Of a DNA stretch of 64,000 bases, positions 59,001 to 64,000 are shown piece by piece. Source of the DNA: Macropodus opercularis (taxonomy: Eukaryota; Chordata; Actinopteri; Anabantiformes; Osphronemidae); the NCBI GenBank assembly GCA_030770545.1, contig CM061100.1:9266501-9330500 (forward strand), given 5' to 3'. Below the pieces are notes generated by a model. It saw only the letters and a program-made list of their open reading frames with translations. It was not told the origin of the DNA and ran no database searches. The position numbers and the translations under genes were made by a program. Position 1 is the first letter of the stretch; each line of letters begins with the position of its first letter.

Positions 59001-59787
59001 GTGTCTACATAACTCTGCTCCACAGTTCTGTCAGTGTCAGATCGTCGATCGTCACCCATGGACCTCGGACCCACGACTTTGACCATAGCGCCTGTTCCCG
59101 ACCTCGGATCCACGTCTCGTCTCGTCTCGTCGCTCCGGCTTTTCTCCAGTCCGTCACTCTCCGGAGCGGTGAGAGCTAACCTGCGCACCACGTCTCGGCG
59201 AACTGTTTTGAAGTCCGCCGTGTCTGTACTCCGGAGGGATCACACGGCGTGAGACATTAGTGCACCTTGTTTTCATTTGGCAGTTTCGGAGCTCTGCCTT
59301 GTGGTTCGCACTCACCAGCCTTCGCGGCTCGCTCTCAGTTGTTTTTGTGTGCTCTTAGCTCCACGCAGGGTTGGAGGAGCCCTGCTCTGGATCTGTCGCT
59401 CCCAACCATCAGCGTCTGCCGGTGCCCGGCTTGCCCGGCGTTCATCGCCCTCGGTTCGGCACGGGAGTCTCCGCCACGCCAGGTTCCGCTCTGCGACAGA
59501 CCCCGGCGCCCCTCTCCTCCCATGATCGCCTGAATAAATCCTTCTCCTCCTACTTACGCTTGTCTCGTGATTCAGCTCGCTCCACTCCTCACACCACCAT
59601 AGTCACTGATCCTGACAGTTATCACTATGTACAAACTGTGTAGTAATAGATCATTTACTCGGACAGAACTCGGACAGGACTCGCGTCACGCTCAAAACGA
59701 ACCGACCTTGAGATGTTGTAGCTGCAGCACCAGGTCGTCCAACTGGCTTCTTTTGTCTTCAATCTCAGTTTGCCGTTTTCGCTTCTC
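18105..59787 (-). CDS. PALM2AKAP2: PALM2AKAP2 fusion isoform (5'-partial)
   Basis: Visible coding exons, 5' to 3': 59707-59787, 50662-50783, 44379-44493, 44072-44093, 43213-43332, 36594-36661, 22814-23032, 22346-22708, 21900-21998, 21719-21820, 20176-21598, 19814-19992 and 18105-18224. Phases agree across all, giving about 1,010 codons; the start exon lies beyond 64000. The N-terminal part is a paralemmin coiled coil (EKRKRQTEIEDKRSQLDD, SKAMRERWLLQG, LESEESQISAKEQ). The C-terminal part is AKAP2: EIRYLDQVLDA, the RII-binding helix at 21005-21070, KNFMQTLMEDYETHK and a KWEAGIYANEDGEEE tail. AKAP2 anchors protein kinase A at actin-rich cortex and membranes. The junction exon skips the PALM2 CaaX exon, so this form lacks the lipid anchor. 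Likely isoforms start within the AKAP2 half. Confidence 0.88.
20176..21598 (-). CDS. PALM2AKAP2: Large AKAP2 exon of PALM2AKAP2
   Basis: A single 1,423-nt exon entered in phase 0 after TTCACAG and left in phase 1 at CACCAG/GTAAGT. It encodes 474 codons: the conserved opening PQMSGPPTMVTFDPDIT, a serine/proline/threonine-rich disordered stretch, the PKA-binding amphipathic helix, glutamine-rich linkers, and a basic coiled-coil stretch ending in the run EEEIRAAQQREEELKK. It is the core of the AKAP2 C-terminal family domain. Confidence 0.9.
21005..21070 (-). other. PALM2AKAP2: PKA RII-binding amphipathic helix
   Basis: The 22 codons begin DELDYHAGVLVQ and continue NAIQNALAAQ. Hydrophobic residues (L, V/L, V, A/I, A/L) recur every three to four positions, as in AKAP helices that dock on the dimerised RII N-terminus. 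Vertebrate AKAP2 has its helix at the same place. Confidence 0.85.
23243..23254 (+). promoter_or_regulatory. CTCF core motif
   Basis: The plus strand reads CCACTAGGGGGC, an exact match to the CTCF core consensus, inside the first intron upstream of the AKAP2 exons. Its orientation is opposite to the motifs at 8184 and 11490. Confidence 0.45.
26062..26112 (-). CDS. Possible cassette or alternative 5' exon of PALM2AKAP2
   Basis: A strong donor (GAGCAG/GTGAGT) follows an open stretch ending TKLLLSHKENEQ, in the same phase (0) as its neighbours at 36594-36661 and 22814-23032. Possible acceptors are weak (TATAG before 26112, or TTAAG near 26101), and an in-frame TAG lies just upstream. So it is either a short cassette exon of 40-51 nt or the end of a non-coding first exon. 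I did not recognise the peptide from known AKAP2 isoforms. Confidence 0.28.
30563..30827 (-). mobile_element. L2-type LINE 3' tail fragment
   Basis: Reverse complement of the same kind of LINE tail as at 15782-16008. It shows the ACTGTGGGAGGAAGCCGGAG box, GGAGAACATGCAAACTCCAC, and the terminal ACCTTCTTGCTGTGAGGC segment. The central part (about 30700-30750) is duplicated. It is non-coding and diverged. Confidence 0.8.
34300..35350 (-). promoter_or_regulatory. CpG-rich block, possible internal AKAP2 promoter
   Basis: This stretch is much richer in GC and CpG than the surrounding intron (34.6-35.2 kb most clearly). It contains a (TC)n tract at 34911-34936 and a 17-C run at 35241-35257. A minus-strand CACCCCAG/GTACTG donor lies near 34580. 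Mammalian AKAP2 is also expressed from promoters inside the fused locus, so an alternative first exon here is plausible. No coding start was identified. Confidence 0.35.
36594..36661 (-). CDS. PALM2AKAP2: Junction exon joining paralemmin-2 and AKAP2 parts
   Basis: A 68-nt exon with CCTAG acceptor and ATG/GTAAGT donor. It encodes DVAVTTENGYQAPVSPRQP followed by HTAM, with the first codon completed by the last base of exon 43213-43332. It enters in phase 1, as does the PALM2 terminal exon, and leaves in phase 0, which fits the AKAP2 exon at 22814-23032. Confidence 0.75.
36662..41484 (-). other. Intron / PALM2 short-isoform 3' UTR
   Basis: About 4.8 kb without a supported exon. The part nearest 41484 must include the 3' UTR of the PALM2 short isoform. 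A purine-rich GA repeat tract lies near 38490-38560 and another near 40560-40640. A 174-codon minus frame at 38209-38733 has no family similarity that I recognise and is probably chance. Confidence 0.45.
41485..42356 (-). CDS. PALM2: PALM2 terminal exon with CaaX box
   Basis: An 872-nt exon entered in phase 1 after CTAACAG. It encodes AMFAMEINVQHDPQTGEQR, then a proline/serine-rich centre, the paralemmin block VTMVFLGYQDVDDMSENRR, and the lipid-modified tail KRKRCECCILM before the TGA at 41485-41487. The fusion transcript must skip this exon. Confidence 0.9.
41485..59787 (-). CDS. PALM2: Paralemmin-2 short isoform with CaaX end (5'-partial)
   Basis: The same 5' exons as the fusion form (59707-59787, 50662-50783, 44379-44493, 44072-44093, 43213-43332), spliced instead to the terminal exon 41485-42356. 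All phases agree and give about 443 codons in view; the start exon is beyond the window. Paralemmins are lipid-anchored phosphoproteins of the cytoplasmic face of the plasma membrane, linked to membrane and process dynamics in neurons. Domains visible: the N-terminal coiled coil, the conserved AMFAMEINV and YDDGRKVVYEV blocks, DEKSLREKTVTDLSVIDG, and a basic C-terminus ending CECCILM. That end gives a CaaX prenylation box (CILM) next to palmitoylatable cysteines. Confidence 0.88.
42357..50661 (-). other. PALM2 introns between exons 43213, 44072, 44379 and 50662
   Basis: Apart from the three small exons this region is intronic. It has an A-run at 42701-42718 and a (TG)n tract at 44029-44057 lying within 15 bases of the donor side of the 22-nt micro-exon. 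A 21-C run lies at 50392-50412. A perfect 10-bp hairpin lies at 48405-48431. I see no further exon in 44494-50661. Confidence 0.5.
44072..44093 (-). CDS. PALM2AKAP2: 22-nt PALM2 micro-exon
   Basis: Flanked by CTTTAAG and GTATGAG, it encodes SLLTQDG plus one base of the next codon. It fits exactly between the phase-0 end of exon 44379-44493 and the phase-1 start of exon 43213-43332. Human paralemmin-2 has a comparable short DGD-containing stretch after its coiled coil. Confidence 0.7.
50784..53784 (-). other. PALM2 intron, host part left of the LTR element
   Basis: No exon was recognised. An (AC)n microsatellite lies at 51725-51750. The intron continues to 59706 but is interrupted by the LTR element at 53785-59617. 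Confidence 0.5.
53779..53784. other. Target-site duplication, left copy
   Basis: GTTATC directly abuts the TG of the left LTR; the same hexamer follows the CA of the right LTR at 59618-59623. Because a C precedes both LTRs, a 5-bp duplication (GTTAT) cannot be excluded. Confidence 0.85.
53785..54589 (+). repeat. 5' LTR
   Basis: 805 bp. It begins TGTCACGATCGGC and ends GATCCTGACA. Two hairpins open U3 (53790-53811 and 53818-53841). A TATA-like TACATAA lies at 53978-53984, about 24-30 bases before the inferred transcript start near 54008. An AATAAA lies at 54505-54510, so U3 is about 53785-54007, R about 54008-54530 and U5 the remainder. R contains an ATG at 54030 opening a short frame (to 54224) ahead of the internal frame. 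Confidence 0.92.
54592..54601 (+). other. Self-complementary primer-binding site
   Basis: ACGATCTGAC begins two bases after the LTR CA. Its exact complement GTCAGATCGT is at 54008-54017, where the element's RNA should start. I see no TGG-type tRNA-primer site at the LTR edge. Two bases between LTR and primer site are what integrase processing normally removes. Confidence 0.7.
54606..59012 (+). CDS. Long repetitive open frame of the LTR element
   Basis: An uninterrupted 1,468-codon frame starts at the first ATG after the primer-binding site. The first 72 residues (MEPAESGHTPDFNG and onward to AGQARLRKRE) are non-repetitive and might be a gag remnant, but I recognise no family. The rest is proline-, alanine-, histidine- and arginine-rich repeats: TPRPQPAP units, AAHAPRLAEP units, HPEPAAHAVPR units, RHADPDHAAP units, basic RRPPRSPRHGNH units, then a 40-residue repeat. 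It crosses the polypurine tract and ends at the TAA inside the 3' LTR TATA-like box. Other frames, including antisense, are also open for hundreds of codons, so translation is unproven. The 580-nt leader contains upstream ATGs. Confidence 0.45.
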   Translation: MEPAESGHTPDFNGMIQNLFKLLDTIPDITDSPTRISTLDWITNYYSVYPELKLHKRFPEILAGQARLRKRETPRPQPAPTPRPQPAPTPRPQPAPTPRPQPAPTPRPQPAPTPRPQPASTPRPQPASTPRPQPASTPRPQPASTPRPQPASTPRPQPASTPRPQPASTPRPLPASTPRPLPASTPRPLPASTPRPPPARRAVLSGPDPSTTSGTTDLSSGLMRFEPVLAPELAPRLSSSEARDIWKELKHQGDPLFSTPVCVTPRQGHAASRQSSSTNSGPRNLSFAHCLTVPEPLSRQEEPTMQPVPPRTLPQFVAYWATLRARAHAELTTASDQTDPKPIPHYSDSSSISSRRPNHPASPVRLARSAAHAPRRAEPAAYAPRLAEPAAHAPRLAEPAAHAPRLAEPAAHAPRLAEPAAHAPRLAEPAAHAPRLAEPAAHAPRLAEPAAHAPRLAEPAAHAPRHAEPVSHAPRHAEPVSHAPRHQAPAAPALRHQAPAAPALRHQAPAAPAPRHQAPAAPAPRHQAPAAHAVPRHPEPAAHAVPRHPEPAAHAVPRHPEPAAHAVPRHPEPAAHAVPRHPEPAAHAVPRHPEPAAHAVPRHPEPAAHAVPRHPEPAAHAVPRHPEPAAHAVPRHPEPAAHAVPRHPEPSSHAPSHAEPVAHALCHPVPGQAAPCWTTPGVPPGSVFSRVVTSSRRRERREVVNVWRLSWSDTCFPRPLRWVKMEDALAILTTDDRGEVSVPPRHADPDHAAPRHADPDHAAPRHADPDHAAPRHADPDHAAPRHADPDHAASRHADPDHVVPRHVDSDHVVPRHVDSDHVVPRHVDSDHVVPRHVDSDHVVPRHVDSDHVAPRHVDSDHVAPRHVDSDHVAPRHSDIATPMPVSAALESAVLPMPVPMDQREAAQSTTSKTGEPLGFTPADRRSQLRPPRLRRHRRRLSRGPLHGRRRPPRSPRHCNHRRRPPRSPRHGNHRRRPPRSPRHGNHRRRPPRSPRHGNHRRRPPRSPRHCNHRRRPPRSPRHSNNRRRSPRVLRRHNHRRRRPPRVPHHYCRHRRRPPRLPRHGTLGRHRPPWLLRRGNHRRRRPPRLSHHNRFLCFKRFPTPFLSSPCSRCPGVVRPGGSTQAPVIVSSGPKEGPFLSSSCSRCPGIVRPGGSTQAPAPVPRHVRPYGGARSLLLPRPRGPGIVRPGGPTQAPVPRQVRPQEGSAFSFPALATPGGVRLLVSGSGDPRRGPPSRFRLWRPQEGSAFSFPALATPGGVRLLVSGSGDPRRGPPSRFRLRRPQEGSAFSFPAPATPGGVRLLVSGSGDPRRGPPSRFRLRRPLEGPAFSFPAPATPGGTRLLFLFRQPQEGLVRLLSWPRQHSDGRTARCVWSLLRVPLLPPDFVWMFTQGWAVWNPALKGGALSRSARLPIGPSLGETPPSGEAHHTPVITVTIHTPCTGRSLPVHLILTLITHTWLITHTCVISVST
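54822..55199 (+). repeat. Minisatellite A, 24-bp unit, about 16 copies
   Basis: Unit ACGCCTCGTCCACAGCCTGC plus 4 bases. In the long frame it encodes TPRPQPAP, changing in blocks to TPRPQPAS, TPRPLPAS and finally PPAR. The block structure shows local duplication. Confidence 0.93.
55711..56190 (+). repeat. Minisatellite B, 30-bp unit, 16 copies in register
   Basis: Sixteen exact 30-bp steps. Units 1-12 are CTGCCGCCCATGCTCCACGC-type with a CTCGCAGAAC end (AAHAPRLAEP). The last four are the CTGCAGCTCCTGCTCTACGC type (HQAPAAPALR). Confidence 0.93.
56191..56553 (+). repeat. Minisatellite C, 33-bp unit, 11 copies
   Basis: It directly continues array B with a 3-bp longer unit starting CTGCAGCTCATGCTGTTCCA (HPEPAAHAVPR). 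The extra TTC-type triplet preserves the reading frame. Confidence 0.93.
56835..57239 (+). repeat. Minisatellite D, 30-bp unit, about 13.5 copies
   Basis: Units of CCACGCCATGCTGACCCTGA plus 10 bases (RHADPDHAAP). The first half is the ACCCTGACCACGCAG type; the second half is a GACTCTGACCACGTTG variant (RHVDSDHVVP). Confidence 0.93.
57448..57880 (+). repeat. Minisatellite E, 39-bp unit, 7 clear plus degenerate copies
   Basis: Units of GACGCCGACCGCCCAGGTCG plus 19 bases. They are near-identical to about 57720 and then degrade. In the long frame they encode an arginine/proline-rich 13-residue unit (RRPPRSPRHGNH type). Confidence 0.88.
57915..58201 (+). repeat. Minisatellite F, about 99-108-bp unit, 3 copies
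   Basis: Three diverged copies, each with GTGCGGCCTGGAGGG, followed by CACACAGGCTCCTG. Copies start near 57915, 58014 and 58120. Confidence 0.8.
58202..58641 (+). repeat. Minisatellite G, 40-bp unit, 11 copies
   Basis: Units of GCGACCCCAGGAGGGGTCCG plus 20 bases, nearly identical. A 40-bp unit shifts frame at each copy; all three forward frames lack stops, so the protein repeat is 40 residues (120 bp). Confidence 0.93.
58800..58809 (+). other. Polypurine tract
   Basis: AAGGGGGGGG ends three bases before the 3' LTR, the normal site for priming plus-strand DNA. Confidence 0.8.
58813..59617 (+). repeat. 3' LTR
   Basis: Same length and, on reading both copies side by side, the same sequence as 53785-54589 (offset 5,028). 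Its AATAAA is at 59533-59538. The internal open frame ends in its U3 at 59010-59012. Confidence 0.92.
59707..59787 (-). CDS. PALM2AKAP2: PALM2 coiled-coil exon nearest the LTR insertion
   Basis: An 81-nt, phase-0 exon encoding EKRKRQTEIEDKRSQLDD and then LVLQLQHLK, the conserved paralemmin N-terminal coiled coil. Borders are CCCTCAG and CAAG/GTCGGT. The upstream exon with the start codon (usually encoding a LHKERLQ-type stretch) was not found to 64000. Confidence 0.9.
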
Positions 59788-60461
59788 CTGAGGGAAAACA
59801 ACAAAAAATGGAGACAGATGGAGTAATGCTGGGTTCTTCAACAAGTCATTTATACTTTGCAGCTATTGAACTTTGCATTTGAGTATTGAGGGGAGCTACA
59901 TGTGAAGAGAGTAATATGATATGTTATGTATGTACATGCTTGTAATGTGAAAAAAGGAATATAAATAACAAAATACCAAAAACAACAGTTCCTCGGTTGC
60001 AATAAAACAAAAATACTCTACCATTCAACTTATCATTCTGGAGACAGAAGGAGCAAAATGATCCCAACAGGAAGGAAATGAAATATTAGAGGGGTTGGAG
60101 GTCAGGGCATATCGAGAGTTGAGTGGGGTTTTGCATCTACAGGCTGTGTAAAGAGGAAGGCCTTGACGGCCCTAATTGCCCTTGAAGCTGAATGCGAGGT
60201 GATGACAGATGATAACAGTCTTCAACTTCAAGTGGGGAGGAATGAGGCTGACGTGTGGTGGCCAGGCCTGGTGGACAGCGATTAGGTTTTAAGCTAAATA
60301 AAAACACGAACCAGACTGAGGCAGCGTAGAGTCTTTGAATTGGACAGTCTTTGACAAATGCATGGGAAAATAAACCAAGCAGATTCAAGCACAACCCAGC
60401 TCGGGGCTCAAGGGCATGAGATGCTGCCGATGTGTGTGTGGCTTCATACTGTGCTCTCTCA

Positions 60462-60494
<33 letters not shown>

Positions 60495-63294
60495 TTTCCC
60501 TCTCTCTCCTCCGTCTGTCTCTGGGAGCAGAACGGGGATTTGTGGGACATTTCCTGTCGGTTAAAAATAACCAGCAGGAAAAACCCCAAAATGTGAACAC
60601 TGTTTAGACGTCCTCCTAAGAGCAGTAAAAGTGAGCGAAGAGCGACGGACAAAATGGATATGAAGAGGCAACATGGAAAGGAACAAAGCTGGATGTACGG
60701 TAGTAGCGTGTGCTATAACAAGCACAGAAAATTAGAACAGCTCCTGTATGTTGAGAAATGTTGTAAAACATTTCAGCTGGGACAGTAATCCACACCAACC
60801 CCGAGGTCATCGCTCTCTACGTCACACACACACACAGTCCACAGCGACTGAGATTCCCAGAGTTCAAGCAGACGATGGCCACCAGATGTCATGAAGTATT
60901 AAGGACATGTGGTGGAGGAGCGGACTGAATTCATCAACAAATCGTTCGTTTTCAATCATGTTCCTGAAGTAAGTTACAGCACAATTTCTTTCTATGTATT
61001 ATTAAACTTTTTTACTGACCCTATTATTTCTTATTACAACATTAGTCAAGCTCAATACACATTTATACAGTAAATACACAAAGTATTGTGACTCAAACTC
61101 ATCCACACTATAAAAACACACACAATAAAACTGACTCCTTATTTATAGAAGAAAAACTCTGATCTCTGCTCCATTTGCCACATTTCCCCCCAGGATCACA
61201 TCCTCCTCCTCAGGGAAATATGTTGACATTCTTGGTGTCACACTCACGACTTCCCACACTCGGACTTGCTGAGTGTTTGGCCCTACTTGGCTTGTTGTTG
61301 AGTTCCTATACACAAGGCATCTCATTTACCACACTGTTGACACACTGTCCAAGACGCTGGACCCCAGTACACAGTCCGATGCCCACTGGTGTAAAACTGT
61401 AAAACTCCAAGAGCTATTTGTACATTAACTACAATGAATCGCTTTTACCAATATACCAATTCATTACTGAGCAGATTGAATTTAAGAAGCTTCATGTACA
61501 TGCAAAGGTCCGATGTTCATGACATTTACAGGTGTGAATCCAGATATGAAAAGTGGGAAGTAAAACATGGTTCATTTGATAAATTACTTATTACGTGTGC
61601 CCCCCGAAAGAAACCAAGAGCTTTTATAAGTTATAGGACAAATAAAGCTAATGTTGTGTGGAATGTCTGTCACTGATCAATGATCTCTTTGCAATTTGAA
61701 CAGCATGAATCAGTCAATAATGACCTTTGACCATCATAATTTGAAGGTTTTACTGTGATGCCGACTCACTCGTGTGACCGTGTCAGATGTAACATTCTGC
61801 CGATGTTGGCGTCGTGAACAGAAGAGAAGCTGCAGATTATATTGGTCACATTCTGCACATACTAACACACCCAGCGGAGGTATCTCACAGCGAAGATCAT
61901 CTTCCGTGTAGTGGGAACGCTGAGTGTGGACAGAGGGAGGAGAATGAGAGGGAAGCAGGTGGGGACACTACATCTGCACAAGTCTGCATATGCGTGCACA
62001 GTATCTTCACGGAGAACTACTCACACGATTCCCTGCATCCATCCTTCCTAATATTACATTTGCTCTGTGTCCTCTGTAATATTTGTTTACTATAAGTTTC
62101 TCATCCCAGTCACTAGGGTCATTTTATAACAAGGTGTGATGCATTCAAACCTCTCCTGTTTCAAGTGTGTGTGCGAACGTCAACCCCCCTCCTCCACACG
62201 GGAGCATCTCCGCGGAGAATGTGTGCTAGGTCCAAGACAGCTGCTGCTAATTTTAGACAGCATGCCCCAGACTCCCCACGTACCAGCAAATCACACACCC
62301 CTTCCTCTTTAAAGTGACTCCTTACCCCCCATCAGCTACCACTAAGTTCATCAAGAGTCCCTCCCTGACCTCCCTCTGCATTTCTGCACTTTTAGGATTT
62401 TAAGATTGACCCCAGATGCATCTTACGCTGATTTAGTCAAATGTGTCTGATTGTGAGCAATTAAGTGAGAGAGCGGCGACGGAGGGGCAGGCCCGTTGCA
62501 GTTAATTTAACTTCTGGTGTGTAACTGACATAAACTGTGGAAAATAAAAGCTGATTACAGAAACAGTGAAAGCTAAAAGCTAATTGGCAACAAACTGTTT
62601 AATGGGAAAATACTGCTTTTCATCCCCTTAAGGCACAGGGTTTTTAAATCGTTTCTTTTTTTTTAATGGTATTTAAATGAGCTGAACTGTAGCAGTTGAG
62701 GGACAGTACTGTATGTTTGGTTCGGACACGGCACTGCCACTAAATCTCAGCTACGTAATTTGAACGTTACAGCCGAAATACAGGGGAAACATCGAAACAG
62801 ACGCGTGTGCAAAAAGGTTTTCAGCCTTGAGATCTTCGAGGTGATCGTTGGGACGAAACACATTTGGACGACTCTGTTCAGCGCTGCCAGTAATGTCAAC
62901 ATCCAAAAAGGAAAACCACACAAACTGAAAGTTCACATGCCTACAAGCAGCCCTGCCCCCCACTCTATTTACCCCTCTTAACTCCCCCTGCATGCCTCAG
63001 TCACAAATTCCAGTACATGCCAAGGTCTAGCAGCTTCACCCTGCCTCGCTCATCCCCCTGTGCTAGACCCCACTAAGTGGATCCAGAACGCTGACGAGTT
63101 TCCAGAAGGACCCTGATGTACTTCACAGAGCTCAACCAAAGGGATCAATGTGGAGCAGAAACCACTAAGCAAAATAATTCGTAAGTGCATCCTGGCCTTC
63201 CAGGATGATTCATAATTCTGTTAATGCAGCAAGGTAGACAGTAAATGTAAAGATTTGGGTTTCAAAATTAAGCTAACCCCCCCCCCCCCATACT

Positions 63295-63325
<31 letters not shown>

Positions 63326-63629
63326 ACCGCCAAGATGGATCCCTATGCACCACTTCCTGATTCCCAGTAAACTGTGGCTGTGTGTGACTAAGAGTCCAAA
63401 GGCCTGAGGTCATCTGTGTAAACATATCACAGACACTGCACAGAAGCCTGTTAATAAGTACATGCAAAATGCGCACACACACACACACACACACATACAC
63501 CCACACACACACACGTATATGTTTTGACTTGCCACTTGTGGCGTGCAGGCCACATGGGCAACAGCTAATTAGAAAGAGTCCCTCACTATTCATTGGCTGA
63601 TCTTAAAACCACACACACACACACACCCC

Positions 63630-63666
<37 letters not shown>

Positions 63667-64000
63667 ACACATAAAGAAAGACATGCAGTCCAGGCTGTGC
63701 TCAATCCAACTGCTATAATTACAAGTTAATAATATACCAATTACTAGGCCTGGATTTAACAGCATGACATCACAATCGTACCCTAATCTGACCAATTAGT
63801 GGCTCTCAGACTGTGGGAATGTGTGTGTGCTGGCAGACAAACGAGCCAATTGACTAATCAGACCTTAGCTTACACACTGGCAAACGCGGCTCCCTTCACC
63901 AGCATAAGGGACATTATGATGGCAGCCACTTGTTACCTCACAGGGATTTCTTTGAATGGAAAGGACGCCGTTGAAGTCGGTGTCAGGTTGTGTGTGGTGC
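59788..64000 (-). other. 5' PALM2 intron to window end
   Basis: No coding exon was recognised. Contents: a (CT)n/(CA)n compound tract at 60461-60494, C-runs and (CA)n tracts near 63275-63330, 63474-63514 and 63610-63670, and a cluster of TAAT-containing motifs from about 63560 to 63870. Confidence 0.5.
63610..63670. repeat. (CA)n microsatellite cluster
   Basis: A long interrupted CA tract with a short C-run. Similar tracts lie at about 63290-63325 and 63474-63514. Confidence 0.9.

Larger units (their letters stand above)
53785..59617 (+). mobile_element. Non-autonomous LTR retrotransposon-like element with minisatellite interior
   Basis: Two direct 805-bp LTRs (53785-54589 and 58813-59617), each TG...CA, are flanked by the 6-bp duplication GTTATC (53779-53784 and 59618-59623). 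A polypurine tract precedes the 3' LTR (58800-58809). A primer-binding site at 54592-54601 is complementary to the predicted mRNA 5' end at 54008-54017, the self-priming arrangement of the Tf1/sushi branch of Ty3/gypsy elements. The interior (54590-58812) holds seven minisatellite arrays and a single long open frame. I recognise no zinc knuckle, protease, reverse transcriptase, RNase H or integrase, so it must be mobilised in trans. The LTRs look identical, so the insertion is recent. It lies antisense to PALM2, 90 bases from an exon. Family name unknown to me. Confidence 0.9.

Noticed and set aside
63900..64000. Missing PALM2 start exon at the window edge (minus-strand donor-like GTGAG/GTAACA near 63938)
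   Set aside because: The translation does not resemble the paralemmin N-terminus.

Overview
The window is vertebrate nuclear DNA, most likely from a percomorph-like ray-finned fish. Genes are split into exons with GT/AG introns, the unique sequence is AT-rich with many (CA)n/(TG)n microsatellites, and two fragments resemble the 3' tail of teleost L2 LINEs. The encoded proteins are clear orthologues of vertebrate families. I cannot name the species.

Layout. INIP (SOSS complex subunit C, minus strand, 371-1442) lies head to head with SNX30 (sorting nexin 30, plus strand, 2371-7350) across a short shared promoter region that carries a palindromic E-box. SLC46A2 (a major-facilitator transporter, minus strand, 11474-14926) faces SNX30 tail to tail. 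From 18105 to beyond 59787, on the minus strand, lies a PALM2AKAP2-type locus. Paralemmin-2 exons (59787 down to 43213) can either end in a terminal exon with a CaaX box (41485-42356) or skip it, in a matching reading phase, and run through a junction exon (36594-36661) into the AKAP2 exons (23032 down to 18105) that carry the PKA RII-binding helix. The 5' end of this gene is outside the window. INIP, SNX30 and SLC46A2 are neighbours in human 9q32 in the same relative orientations. All exon boundaries were placed by eye from splice sites, reading phase and family similarity.

The most unusual object is a 5,833-bp LTR retrotransposon-like insertion (53785-59617) in the second-to-last (most 5') visible PALM2 intron, in the orientation opposite to the gene. 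It has two 805-bp LTRs with no difference I could find, a 6-bp target-site duplication and a polypurine tract. Its 10-nt primer-binding site is complementary not to a tRNA but to the predicted 5' end of its own transcript, as in the self-priming Tf1/sushi group. I recognise no protease, reverse transcriptase or integrase. The interior is built almost entirely of GC-rich minisatellite arrays (units of 24, 30, 33, 30, 39, about 99-108 and 40 bp) that leave one 1,468-codon frame open from the primer-binding site into the 3' LTR.

The remaining sequence is introns, UTRs and intergenic DNA with microsatellites, a CpG-rich block at about 34.3-35.35 kb that may be an internal promoter, and several CTCF-like motifs. 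I saw no tRNA, rRNA or CRISPR array.
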